15,043 nucleotides of DNA from Treponema sp. (GCA_031281855.1 JAITEW010000217.1:1-15043), one strand, 5' to 3'; counted from the stretch's first letter, positions 1 to 7,102 are shown. A program made the numbers and translations. The notes: generated by a model not told the origin, from the letters alone.

Positions 1-308
1 AAAGGACATTTTGAGAAGATGCGGTCCCGCAGGAAATTGCCGAACCCCTGAGGTGCGTCAGCCGGGAGTCCCACATATTCATCCATGTGAAAAGCCGTTA
101 TGCGGCTGAAATCTATACCCCTGTCCCGGGCAAGGGCCTCAAGGAATTCGTTCTGCGAAGGAGCGGCGGCGAAAATCATGCGTATGCCCGGTTTTGCATC
201 CAGCAGCTTTTTTATAGCCCCCGAAACTTCCGCCGCCGCACCTTCCCCCATTGTTCTGCGGGAATCGTATTTTTTGATGATCAGCTTGTTCTTTTGATAG
301 ATCGTCAT
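1..308 (-). CDS. Glucosamine-6-phosphate deaminase (NagB) family enzyme, N-terminal part
   Basis: The gene runs off the left edge; 102 codons are present. Family members deaminate and isomerise glucosamine-6-phosphate to fructose-6-phosphate in the cytoplasm; sugar-phosphate lactonases and isomerases share the fold. Seen: start ATG at 306-308 with GGAG nine bases upstream (318-321), an AAAPSQNEFLEAL stretch at residues 48-60, and FHMDEYVGLP at 73-82, matching the NMDEYVGLP active-site segment of NagB, whose Asp (here Asp76) is the catalytic base. His replaces the usual Asn in that motif, so this may be a NagB-like subgroup with another substrate. It lies downstream of a LacI-family regulator in the same direction and has its own promoter, with a palindrome at the expected start point. 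The family call is firm; the exact substrate is not. Confidence 0.85.
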   Translation of the reverse strand, partial: MTIYQKNKLIIKKYDSRRTMGEGAAAEVSGAIKKLLDAKPGIRMIFAAAPSQNEFLEALARDRGIDFSRITAFHMDEYVGLPADAPQGFGNFLRDRIFSKCP

Positions 309-356
309 GAAGCAAAACTCCAAATATGTTTCTATGTATTTCTATAGAATTATCAC

Positions 357-373
357 CTATTTTCTGAAAATAG
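357..373. promoter_or_regulatory. Palindrome over the nagB-like start point, candidate operator
   Basis: The minus strand reads CTATTTTCAGAAAATAG: two perfect 7-base arms around a 3-base centre. It begins inside the -10 element and covers the expected start point, where a repressor would block transcription. A second, perfect 10-base palindrome TTCTATAGAA lies downstream at 340-349. The arms are AT-rich and no T-run follows, so a terminator is unlikely. The obvious candidate ligand is the LacI-family protein encoded directly upstream; this is inference. Confidence 0.45.
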
Positions 374-400
374 TCTAACGTGAGCACAGGAACATGTCAA
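372..400 (-). promoter_or_regulatory. Sigma-70-type promoter of the nagB-like gene
   Basis: On the minus strand TTGACA (395-400, perfect -35) is followed after exactly 17 bases by TAGACT (372-377, four of six matches to TATAAT). The expected start is near 365, giving a leader of about 57 bases to the ATG at 308. The promoter lies wholly between the regulator stop and the enzyme start. Confidence 0.55.
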
Positions 401-415
401 GCGTTCGGCGTTTGT

Positions 416-1483
416 TTACGCAATCCTCGCCACCGAATCCCGCTCAACAACACAGGGTTCCAGGGAAAGGCCCATAGGGCTGTGGGAAGTTCCGTTGATT
501 TCGTTTAAGAGGAGCATTGCGGCCATTCTGCCCATTTGTTCGGACTGGACCTTGACGGTAGTCAGGGCAGGGTAGGACATCTCGCAGAATACGCTGTCGT
601 CAAAACCGATGATCGAAATTTCCTCAGGGATCTTAACGCGCTCCCGGTGAAAACCCCGGAGCATACCGAAGGCCGCAATATCGTTAATCACCGCTACCGC
701 AGTGGGCCGCTCCTTGAGGCTAAGAACCTGGCGGGCCAGTTCTTCCCCTGATTCTATCTGGGTATTCTCATCAGCGTTTTGACCGTTTAATATCAGGACC
801 TGTTTTTCGTTACAGGGAATCCCGTGGTCCCTCATGGCGTCAAGGAAACCCTGAACCCGGAGTTCCCGGCTTTCACGTTCCAGCTTCAGGCCGGCGTAGA
901 CGATTTTCCGGTGCCCCTGGGTGATAAGGTATTCTGTCGCCAGATAGGAACCTTTTTTGTAGTCGTAATAAACGCTGTTGAACATACTGTTCGGTTTGGG
1001 ACAGTCTGCCATCACAACTTTAATATTCCTGGAAAGAAAATCATTTCTGAATTCCTCAACAGCCTGGTACATAACCGGGGAAGCGATGAGGACGCCTTTA
1101 ATCTTTTTTTTCAGAATATTGTAAACCAGCATATTTGGGGTACTGCTGCTAAGCCAACTGTTTACATCATAAACCAGTGTATGGAAATTTTCTCCCTTAA
1201 GCATGTTTTCAAAGCCCGTAATAATGGAAGTGAAAAAGGGATTTGAGAACGTAGGGATAAGGGCCGCAATTTCATTGTCAACATTCTTCCTGGGACGGTA
1301 AACCAGATTCGGTTTGTAATTCAGTTCCCCTGCGGCTTTGAGGACAGTACTGCGGATATCGGCGCTTACCGGATAATTGCTCCCCGACAGGACCCGGGAA
1401 ACAGTCGTAGCCGAAACGCCGCTGGCTTTGGCTACATCTTTAACGGTTGTTTTTGTATGTTCATTGGCGCTGACTTTTGGCAT
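416..1483 (-). CDS. LacI-family transcriptional regulator
   Basis: A DNA-binding repressor of about 355 residues. Residues 12-35 form the LacI helix-turn-helix (TVKDVAKASGVSATTVSRVL), followed by the hinge region and a periplasmic-binding-protein-like sensor domain ending with the typical IIGFDDSVFCEMSYPALTTV segment. The ATG at 1483 is chosen because a promoter-like pair (TGGACA-17-TACACT, 1513-1541) would start transcription near 1506. The frame is open to a TTG at 1525 with no ribosome site, which would lie upstream of that start point. GGAAAG precedes the chosen ATG at short distance. The next gene downstream is a NagB-family enzyme whose promoter carries a palindrome, so the effector is plausibly an amino sugar phosphate. 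The effector itself cannot be read from sequence. Confidence 0.92.
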   Translation of the reverse strand: MPKVSANEHTKTTVKDVAKASGVSATTVSRVLSGSNYPVSADIRSTVLKAAGELNYKPNLVYRPRKNVDNEIAALIPTFSNPFFTSIITGFENMLKGENFHTLVYDVNSWLSSSTPNMLVYNILKKKIKGVLIASPVMYQAVEEFRNDFLSRNIKVVMADCPKPNSMFNSVYYDYKKGSYLATEYLITQGHRKIVYAGLKLERESRELRVQGFLDAMRDHGIPCNEKQVLILNGQNADENTQIESGEELARQVLSLKERPTAVAVINDIAAFGMLRGFHRERVKIPEEISIIGFDDSVFCEMSYPALTTVKVQSEQMGRMAAMLLLNEINGTSHSPMGLSLEPCVVERDSVARIA

Positions 1484-1512
1484 TGCTTTCCGGAACCACG
1501 CGGGTTCATAAA

Positions 1513-1541
1513 AGTGTATGAGCAAAGGCCGTTTCTGTCCA
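1513..1541 (-). promoter_or_regulatory. Probable promoter of the LacI-family gene
   Basis: On the minus strand TGGACA (1536-1541, five of six matches) stands 17 bases before TACACT (1513-1518, four of six). The predicted start near 1506 falls between the TTG and ATG candidate starts, supporting the ATG at 1483. A perfect 8-base palindrome CAGTACTG (1540-1547) touches the -35 element. It does not resemble the palindrome near nagB, so autoregulation through a shared site is not supported. Confidence 0.4.
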
Positions 1542-1557
1542 GTACTGTTACAACGCG

Positions 1558-2916
1558 CTAGTCCCTGTCCTTCATAAGCGTATAGGGAATATGCCTGGAC
1601 ACCGACTTATACGCAGGGCGGATAATTTTGCCGGCATTGACCAGTTCCTCGATCCTGTGGGCGCTCCAGCCGGCGATGCGGGAAACAGCGAAAAGAGGCG
1701 TAAAGAGCTCTTCCGGCAGGTCCAGCATACTGTAGACAAAGCCCGAATAAAAATCCACATTCGCGCTGACGCCTTTGTACATCTTCCGCATCTTCCCGAT
1801 TATCTGGGGCGCCAGGTATTCCACCTTCGAATGGAGGATGTATTCTTCATGACGGTTTTTTTCTTCCGCCAGTTTCTCGACAAAACGCCTGAGGATCAAG
1901 GCCCTGGGATCGGAAAGCGAATAGACCGCGTGGCCGATGCCGTAAATAAGGCCCGATTTATCAAAACCCTCTTTGTTCAGGATTTTTACGAGATACGCGG
2001 ATATCTCATCATCATCATGCCAGTCGGAGATTTTTTCCTGCATGTCGCGGAACATCTGAACAACTTTGGTATTCGCCCCTCCGTGCCTGGGGCCTTTTAG
2101 GGAGCCCAGGGAAGCGGCTACCGAGGAATAAGTATCTGTATGCGAAGAAGTTACCACATGTGTTGTGAAGGTGGAATTGTTTCCGCCGCTGTGTTCAGCG
2201 TGAAGCACCAGGACAAGATCCAGGATACGCGCTTCAAGGCTGGTGTAGCTTGAGTCCTGCCTGAGCATGTGGAGAATATTTTCGGCTATAGAAAGGCCTT
2301 TTTGAGGCGAATGGATAACCAGGCTCTGCTTATTGTGATAATGCGCCAGTGCCTGATACCCGTAAACCGCGAGAAGCGGGAACTGCGCTATAAGGCGGAT
2401 TGACTGGCGGATAACATTCCCGATAGAAATGTCGTCGGCAGCCTCGTCATAGGCGTACAGGGTCAGCACGCTTTTGGCAAGCGAGTTCATCAGGTCCCGG
2501 CTTGAGGCGCTCATGATGGTATCCCGAACAAAATGTTCCGGGAGCGCCGCGTTCTCTTCCAGCAGCTCGAAGAAATCTTCAAATTCGGTTTTTCCCGGCA
2601 GATGTCCAAAAAGGAGCAGATAGCAGACCTCTTCAAAACCAAAGCGGTTTTCGTCAATAAAGCCCTTGACGATGCTTTCGATATTGATGCCCCGGTAATA
2701 AAGTTTTCCCTCACAAGGGATAAGATCCCCGTCTTCGATAATGTACGAAACAATCTCGGCTATTTCCGTCAGGCCGACAAGGACCCCTTTCCCGCTGATA
2801 TCCCTGAGGCCCCGTTTGACCTCGTATTTGCCGTACAGATCGCTGTCAATAACGCCGCCTGCCAGCACCTGGTCCGAGTACTCTTTGATAAGTCTGCCGC
2901 TTTTTTCCTGTGTCAT
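1558..2916 (-). CDS. gltA: Citrate synthase
   Basis: Condenses oxaloacetate and acetyl-CoA to citrate in the cytoplasm, feeding 2-oxoglutarate and glutamate synthesis; many spirochaetes have only a partial citric acid cycle. The 452-residue protein keeps the catalytic triad: His242 in HAEHSGGNN, His278 in GPRHGGAN and Asp388 in NVDFYSG. It also has the GIGHAVY segment (His329) that helps bind substrate, and the RGINIE box at 75-80 near the start of the core. About 45 residues precede the conserved core, longer than the shortest bacterial forms. The ATG at 2914-2916 has AGGT upstream and its own promoter. The LacI-family gene follows on the same strand after a short gap with its own promoter, so the two are probably separate units with possible read-through. 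Confidence 0.95.
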   Translation of the reverse strand: MTQEKSGRLIKEYSDQVLAGGVIDSDLYGKYEVKRGLRDISGKGVLVGLTEIAEIVSYIIEDGDLIPCEGKLYYRGINIESIVKGFIDENRFGFEEVCYLLLFGHLPGKTEFEDFFELLEENAALPEHFVRDTIMSASSRDLMNSLAKSVLTLYAYDEAADDISIGNVIRQSIRLIAQFPLLAVYGYQALAHYHNKQSLVIHSPQKGLSIAENILHMLRQDSSYTSLEARILDLVLVLHAEHSGGNNSTFTTHVVTSSHTDTYSSVAASLGSLKGPRHGGANTKVVQMFRDMQEKISDWHDDDEISAYLVKILNKEGFDKSGLIYGIGHAVYSLSDPRALILRRFVEKLAEEKNRHEEYILHSKVEYLAPQIIGKMRKMYKGVSANVDFYSGFVYSMLDLPEELFTPLFAVSRIAGWSAHRIEELVNAGKIIRPAYKSVSRHIPYTLMKDRD

Positions 2917-2931
2917 AATGTACCTGGTTTA

Positions 2932-2960
2932 AGCATAAGGCAGGGTAAAAAAATTCGCAA
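2932..2960 (-). promoter_or_regulatory. Probable citrate synthase promoter
   Basis: TTGCGA (2955-2960) and TATGCT (2932-2937) on the minus strand are 17 bases apart with a T-rich spacer, in the short gap after the alkyltransferase-like gene. Each hexamer matches consensus at four of six positions. Confidence 0.4.
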
Positions 2961-2968
2961 CCTGCAGG

Positions 2969-3286
2969 TCAGGTAGTAGGGCCGTATTTTTCCAAATCCA
3001 CCCACCCCTGTTCGGACACTTCCACCCCTTCGGCCCTGAGCAGCGCGGCCTGGAGATCCCCGCCGCTGCAGGAATCAAGGGCGATAAAGCCGTCGGAACG
3101 GATTACCCTGTGCCATGGGAGGGAGTATTTTTCGGACATTGAATGGAGGACCCTGACTACCTGCCGGGCCCCTCCGGGGAGCCCGGCGGCCCTGGCTATG
3201 TACCCGTACGATGCGGCCCTGCCACGGGGAACGGCCAGGATGCTTTCCATAATGGCCCTCGTGGTTTCGGTAGCTTCCGTTTTCAT
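2969..3286 (-). CDS. Alkyltransferase-like (ATL) DNA damage recognition protein
   Basis: A 105-residue protein of the MGMT C-terminal fold. Residues 57-61 read PWHRV where true O6-alkylguanine methyltransferases have PCHRV: Trp58 replaces the alkyl-accepting Cys. That is the hallmark of the ATL family (Schizosaccharomyces Atl1, E. coli YbaZ type), whose members bind O6-alkylguanine, flip it out and hand the site to nucleotide excision repair instead of repairing it. The flanking features fit: SYGYIARAAG helix, GGARQVVRVLH with the base-flipping Arg, and length near 100. The ATG at 3284-3286 overlaps the stop of the upstream transporter gene as ATGA, so the pair is translationally coupled. The frame stays open beyond this start to 3844, but that part only shadows the transporter gene. 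Confidence 0.93.
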   Translation of the reverse strand: MKTEATETTRAIMESILAVPRGRAASYGYIARAAGLPGGARQVVRVLHSMSEKYSLPWHRVIRSDGFIALDSCSGGDLQAALLRAEGVEVSEQGWVDLEKYGPTT

Positions 3287-4161
3287 GGGCAGTTCTGTAA
3301 GGCCTCGCGGCGTTTGCCGATCACCGAGGAAACCGCCACTGCGACGATGATGATTAGCCCTCCTGCGAGGGCCGACACCGAGGGCTTTTCCCCTGTAATT
3401 GCCAGCACCCAGACAGGGTTCAGGACCGGCTCGATCATGGCGGTGAGCATGGCCTGGATGGCGCTTATCCTGCGTATCCCGTAGGAAAAGAGGATCGAAG
3501 CGCAGCCTATCTGTATGGTCCCCATAAAAACCACCGGCAGTACCGATGAAACCGTATATTCCGGGGGGTAGAGGAAGAAAAAGGGGATCGAAATGATAAA
3601 AGTGATGACATGGGCCAGCAGCATGGCATCCATTGGGTTCCCGTCCTTCTGCATCCTGAGGAACACCGAATGGGCGGCGAAGAGTATGCCTGAAGAAACC
3701 GCGACGCAGTCTCCCAAAAGGCTCCCTGAGACAAGCCCTTCTTTGAAGAACAGAACCAGCCCGGCTATGACGAAAACCAGTGCCCCCCAGTGCTCCCAGT
3801 GGGGCTTCTCCCTGATAAGGACCCAGCCCAGCAGCGCGGCCCACACCGGGGCGCTGTACTGGAGGAGTATGGCGTTAGCCGAGGCCGTAAGCTTGTTGGC
3901 AACCACGAAACTGAGCATCGTAAAGGCGTAAGCCGCACCGGCGGCCCAGAACGGCCCGGGCTTGCTCCTGGCCCTGCCTTTAGGGACGATAAATATCCGC
4001 ACAGCAAGCATAAAAAGCGCTGCGATAAAGCTGCGGGAACCGGCGATTACCACCGGATGCCAACTGACAAGCTTGATGAAAAGGCCGGAAGTGCTCCAGA
4101 GGACGGCGCAGCAAAAAACCGCCCCCTGGCCTTTCCAGCGGTCTGTGGCGGAATCGGTCAT
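3283..4161 (-). CDS. DMT-superfamily EamA-type transporter
   Basis: An inner-membrane carrier of the drug/metabolite transporter superfamily, about 292 residues with roughly ten hydrophobic helices in two EamA repeats. The first repeat starts at AVFCCAVLWSTSGLFIK and ends near ALVFVIAGLVLFF; the second begins at LGDCVAVSSGILFAAHSVFL and ends with LAGGLIIIVAVAVSSV. Substrates of this family are usually metabolites or amino acids and cannot be predicted here. The ATG at 4161 is preferred: it puts the first helix near the N-terminus as usual, and a TATAAT at 4223-4228 would start transcription downstream of the alternative ATGs at 4224 and 4236. None of the starts has a strong ribosome site, so the start is uncertain. 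The stop overlaps the ATL gene start by four bases. Confidence 0.88.
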   Translation of the reverse strand: MTDSATDRWKGQGAVFCCAVLWSTSGLFIKLVSWHPVVIAGSRSFIAALFMLAVRIFIVPKGRARSKPGPFWAAGAAYAFTMLSFVVANKLTASANAILLQYSAPVWAALLGWVLIREKPHWEHWGALVFVIAGLVLFFKEGLVSGSLLGDCVAVSSGILFAAHSVFLRMQKDGNPMDAMLLAHVITFIISIPFFFLYPPEYTVSSVLPVVFMGTIQIGCASILFSYGIRRISAIQAMLTAMIEPVLNPVWVLAITGEKPSVSALAGGLIIIVAVAVSSVIGKRREALQNCP

Positions 4162-4222
4162 TGGACAAGCATACCCGGAAGCGCGGGTTTTGGATAGAGG
4201 AGACGACTTTCTTGTAAATCTC

Positions 4223-4250
4223 ATTATAAAGCTCATTTTTCAAATGCCGA
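4223..4250 (-). promoter_or_regulatory. Possible transporter promoter, overlapping the flgF promoter
   Basis: The minus strand carries TCGGCA (4245-4250, four of six), a 16-base spacer and a perfect TATAAT (4223-4228). The same bases on the plus strand form the flagellar sigma-28 promoter. The perfect -10 supports it, but the overlap means part of the match is forced by the other promoter. Confidence 0.35.
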
Positions 4251-4253
4251 TAC
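4227..4253 (+). promoter_or_regulatory. Flagellar sigma-28 (FliA) promoter of flgF
   Basis: TAAA at 4227-4230, a 15-base spacer and GCCGATAC at 4246-4253 match the known sigma-28 consensus TAAA-N15-GCCGATA(A/T) in all but the last base. It lies immediately upstream of the rod gene flgF, where a FliA promoter is expected. Only seven bases separate the -10 element from the flgF ATG, so the start point should fall on or beside the ATG. Confidence 0.8.
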
Positions 4254-4260
4254 TCTAATT

Positions 4261-5112
4261 ATGATACGTGGATGGTATACCGCCGCTTCCGGTATGAGGG
4301 CTCAGCAGTGGAGGCTGGACGCAGTGGCCAATAACCTGGCCAATGTGGACACGGACGGCTATAAGCGGGATCAGGCGGCGTTCAAAGCTTTTCCGGAACT
4401 CCTGCTCAGGAGAATGAGCGATGACGGGGTGTACCCCCATCCGTTTGGCTCAGGCGACGCGGCTCCCGTTATCGGCAAGTTGGGGACCGGGGTGGAACTC
4501 AACGAACTGTATACCGACTTTGAACAAGGCGGCCTCAAGGAAAGCCAGAGCGAATTCGATCTGGCCCTGGACGGCAAGGGTTTTTTTACCGTAGCCACCC
4601 CCTGGGGGGAACGCTACACCCGGAACGGCTCGTTTCAGCTTGGCAAGGAAGGGTATCTGGAAACAAAGGAAGGCTACCCGGTGCTTGGCGAGAAAGGGCC
4701 CATCAGGGTAAAGGCCAATAACTTCCAGGTAGACAAGGAAGGCCGGGTCTGGATCAACGGGGAGTACGCCGAGGACCCTAACCTCCTGGTTTCAAGGGAG
4801 AACAACACCTGGGCGGAAACGGTCCTCCTTGATTCCCTCAAGCTGGTGAATTTCGACCTTGACCGCTACCTTGAAAAACAGGGTTCCAGCCTCTACCGGG
4901 AAACCGATACCTCGGGCCCGGCGCTGGTTATCGAGGAACGCAGCCGGCCCAGGGTGGTGCAGGGCTTTACCGAAGCGGCCAATGTGGAGCCTGTGCGGGA
5001 AATGGTCCAGATGATCGAGGTGAACCGGGCTTACGAGGCGAACCAGAAGGTGATCCAGACCCACGATTCCATGCTGGGCACCCTGATAAATCAGACCGTG
5101 CGGATATCTTAA
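4261..5112 (+). CDS. flgF: Flagellar basal-body rod protein FlgF
   Basis: A 283-residue rod subunit of the periplasmic flagellum. The N-terminus has the rod/hook family signature (ASGMRAQQWRLDAVANNLAN at 9-28, then VDTDGYKR), the middle holds the FDLALDGKGFF turn, and the C-terminus has the second conserved helix NVEPVREMVQMIEVNRAYEA. Both terminal helices pack together in the rod. It precedes flgG by 16 bases, the usual order. The start is fixed by the signature, yet no Shine-Dalgarno sequence lies before the ATG; the sigma-28 element sits seven bases away, so the message is probably leaderless. FlgF rather than FlgG is chosen because the downstream paralogue fits FlgG better. Confidence 0.93.
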   Translation: MIRGWYTAASGMRAQQWRLDAVANNLANVDTDGYKRDQAAFKAFPELLLRRMSDDGVYPHPFGSGDAAPVIGKLGTGVELNELYTDFEQGGLKESQSEFDLALDGKGFFTVATPWGERYTRNGSFQLGKEGYLETKEGYPVLGEKGPIRVKANNFQVDKEGRVWINGEYAEDPNLLVSRENNTWAETVLLDSLKLVNFDLDRYLEKQGSSLYRETDTSGPALVIEERSRPRVVQGFTEAANVEPVREMVQMIEVNRAYEANQKVIQTHDSMLGTLINQTVRIS

Positions 5113-5128
5113 TTAAGGAGTCCTTGTA

Positions 5129-5929
5129 ATGGTACGGAGTTTATGGACCGGCGCGTCCGGCATGATAGGCCAGCAGGCCAATATCGACAACATTTCCAAC
5201 AACCTTGCTAACGTGAACACCGCGGGCTTTAAAAAGATGCGCGCCGATTTTGAGGACCTCCTCTACCAGACGGTCAAAACCGCCGGGACCCCCGCTACGG
5301 AAGACACTGTGGTGCCTGTAGGGGTGCAGATGGGCCACGGCGTCAAACTGGCCGCGACGCAGCGCATGTTTACCCAGGGGGCCCTCCAGAACACGGACAA
5401 TGTCTACGACATGGCCGTCCAGGGCGACGGCTTCTTCCGCATCCAGATGTACGACGGAAGCTGGGCCTATACCCGGGACGGTTCCTTCAAGGTTGACGAG
5501 AACGGCCGCCTGGTAACCAGCAACGGCTACTGGGTTCTCCCGGACATCGTCATGCCCGAAGGTTTCCTTCCCGAAAAGATCACAGTCACCAAAGACGGCA
5601 GGGTTTCGGTAGTGGTCCCCCAGATCGATCCCAACGAGCCTGTTGACGTGGGCCAGATAGAACTCTACCGCTTCCCTAACCCTGTGGGCCTCACCGCAGT
5701 AGGGGAGAACCTCTTCAAGATAACCAACGCCTCAGGGGAACCCATCCCCGGCCGTCCGGGCTACGAGGGTATGGGCCAGATTGCCCATAAATTCCTGGAA
5801 ATGTCCAATGTTTCGGTAGTACGCGAAATGGTGGACCTTATCGTGGCCCAGAGGGCCTATGAGTTCAATTCCAGGACTATCCAGACCAGCGACAATATGC
5901 TGGGAACAGCTACTACGTTAAAGAGATAG
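5129..5929 (+). CDS. flgG: Flagellar distal rod protein FlgG
   Basis: A 266-residue protein forming the distal rod that links the motor to the hook. It starts with MVRSLWTGASGMIGQQANID and SNNLANVNTAGFKK, has the YDMAVQGDGFFRIQ segment near residue 95, and ends with NVSVVREMVDLIVAQRAYEF and the QTSDNMLGTATTLKR tail; length and order match FlgG of other bacteria closely. AAGGAG at 5115-5120 gives a strong ribosome site eight bases from the ATG. It follows flgF and precedes the rod-binding gene, and is probably co-transcribed from the sigma-28 promoter. Confidence 0.97.
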   Translation: MVRSLWTGASGMIGQQANIDNISNNLANVNTAGFKKMRADFEDLLYQTVKTAGTPATEDTVVPVGVQMGHGVKLAATQRMFTQGALQNTDNVYDMAVQGDGFFRIQMYDGSWAYTRDGSFKVDENGRLVTSNGYWVLPDIVMPEGFLPEKITVTKDGRVSVVVPQIDPNEPVDVGQIELYRFPNPVGLTAVGENLFKITNASGEPIPGRPGYEGMGQIAHKFLEMSNVSVVREMVDLIVAQRAYEFNSRTIQTSDNMLGTATTLKR

Positions 5930-5932
5930 CGA

Positions 5933-5951
5933 TAGCGGCTAGCGTCCGCTA
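5933..5951 (+). other. Short inverted repeat between flgG and flgJ-like gene
   Basis: TAGCGG (5933-5938) and CCGCTA (5946-5951) pair across a seven-base loop just after the flgG stop. No T-run follows, so it is not a standard terminator; it might slow 3' decay of the flgF-flgG message. The stem is short and could be chance. Confidence 0.3.
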
Positions 5952-5970
5952 AGGACTAAAGGGGAAAGGC

Positions 5971-6414
5971 ATGGAAACAGGCGCCGTGGGCAGTCAGTAT
6001 TTTCCGAATACCGGGTATGTGCCCTTTAATACGCTTCAGGCCCCGGGGGACCCTTCGGCAAATGATTTCGCGCTGCTCCTGGAGAAACAGGCCGAAAGCC
6101 CGGCCCAGGAGCCACGGTCAGAACCCCCCCCGGCTCTGGGGGTCAGAAAAATCGTTGTTGATAAAAATGATAAGCTCTACGAACAGTGCGAGGCGCTTGA
6201 AACGTTTTTGATCAAGAACCTCCTTAAAAGTATGCGCAGTACGGTGCAGAAATCCGGCCTCCTGGATACCGGTTTTGCAGGAGAAATGTACGAAGACATG
6301 CTTTACGACGAATACGCAAAGGATTTTACCAAAAACGCCCATTTCGGATTCGCCGAAACAGCTTACCTGGAACTGACCGGCCAGCGGGGAAAACTCATCG
6401 CGTATCACGCCTAA
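5971..6414 (+). CDS. flgJ: FlgJ-like rod-binding protein without muramidase domain
   Basis: A 147-residue protein matching only the N-terminal half of enterobacterial FlgJ, which caps or scaffolds the growing rod. Residues 65-140 carry the rod-binding domain: an LYEQCEALETFLIKNLLKSM helix, then GFAGEMYEDMLYDEYAKDFTK and a C-terminal helix FGFAETAYLELTG. The first 55 residues are proline-rich and look flexible. No glucosaminidase domain follows, as in other spirochaetes and alphaproteobacteria where the wall-cutting enzyme is a separate protein. AAAGG shortly before the ATG supports the start. The stop lies two bases from the stop of the convergent CPBP gene and no terminator is visible between them. 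Confidence 0.88.
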   Translation: METGAVGSQYFPNTGYVPFNTLQAPGDPSANDFALLLEKQAESPAQEPRSEPPPALGVRKIVVDKNDKLYEQCEALETFLIKNLLKSMRSTVQKSGLLDTGFAGEMYEDMLYDEYAKDFTKNAHFGFAETAYLELTGQRGKLIAYHA

Positions 6415-6416
6415 CG

Positions 6417-7102
6417 TTACAGGAACCGGGCAATAACGTACACAAAGGCGTTATACGCCCCGTGGGCCCAGGCAATGCCGTGGAGGCTTCGGAACTTTTC
6501 ATACAAAAACGCCAGAACGCAGCCTGCCAGGGCGGCGTTGAGGACCCCCCAGGGGCCTTCGTATATATGGCAGAAGGCGAAGAGCAGCACAGAAAGCAGC
6601 ACCCTCACCCATAGGCAGGTCCCTGTTTCTTCCAGTTTTTCAAGGAAATAGAATCGAAAATAACTCTCTTCCAGATACCCGGTTCCGATGCAGGAAAACG
6701 CCATGATAACCCATCCTGAAGCCTCTCCGGGAGCTTCTATCCGCAAAGGCGCCGGGAAGGCGGAAAACAAGCTGATTAAAAAGGAAATCCCCAGGCCAAT
6801 AAGAATCAGCGCAGGAAAACCCAGGACAAAGGGGTAGATGTCCCGGAATCCGGGCTTGCGGCGCTTGCCTTCAAGGCCCAGGCTCTTTTTTTCCAGAACC
6901 AGATACCATATTAGGGCCAAAGATGGTATAGTATAGGAAAACGTGCGGCTCAGCTCCCGGATAGAGGAAAAGGGGATTGATCCGGCCAAAACCCCGGCTT
7001 CGGCTGAACCCTGGGCCGCGGAAGCCGGGAAAAAGAGGACAAAATACAGGATAAGGGGCTCTAAAAGGGTAAACGCGGTTTTCTCCTTTTGACAGCCGTC
7101 AT
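6417..7102 (-). CDS. CPBP-family intramembrane glutamic protease
   Basis: A multi-pass membrane protein of the CAAX-prenyl-protease/bacteriocin-processing (CPBP, Abi) family. All three family motifs are visible: EESYFR (EExxxR, about 6654-6671), FAFCH (FxxxH) and HGAYN near the C-terminus. The Glu residues and His are the catalytic set. About eight hydrophobic stretches are present. In bacteria the substrate is usually unknown. The homologous region begins near TAFTLLEPLILYFVLFF (about 7030-7080), but no ATG, GTG or TTG lies in frame just before it despite a strong AAAAGGAG at 7083-7090. The given right boundary is an ATG at 7100-7102 in another frame whose product would join this one after a single slip at AAAA (7079-7082). 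The in-frame reading stays open to 7268, across the palindrome and into the divergent gene. The start is unresolved. Confidence 0.8.

Noticed and set aside
357..373. Palindrome after the LacI-family gene as a terminator
   Set aside because: The arms are AT-rich and no T-run follows on the minus strand; its place at the promoter start point fits an operator better.
1484..1525. TTG start for the LacI-family gene at 1525
   Set aside because: No ribosome site is present, and the promoter-like pair would start transcription downstream of it. The ATG at 1483 leaves a normal LacI N-terminus.
2941..2972. Possible terminator after the alkyltransferase-like gene (ACCTG repeat, CAGGT, then seven T on the minus strand)
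   Set aside because: The stem is only about five base pairs and six bases separate it from the T-run. The T-run is better explained as the spacer of the citrate synthase promoter.
3287..3844. Upstream extension of the alkyltransferase-like frame to 291 residues
   Set aside because: The added part is arginine- and glycine-rich with no domain and lies antiphase over the well-supported transporter gene on the same strand. The ATGA junction gives a clean start.
7061..7102. Thirteen-codon leader peptide before the CPBP gene
   Set aside because: No ribosome site precedes its ATG and no attenuator hairpin follows. Its near-perfect joining to the protease reading suggests a slip or indel instead.
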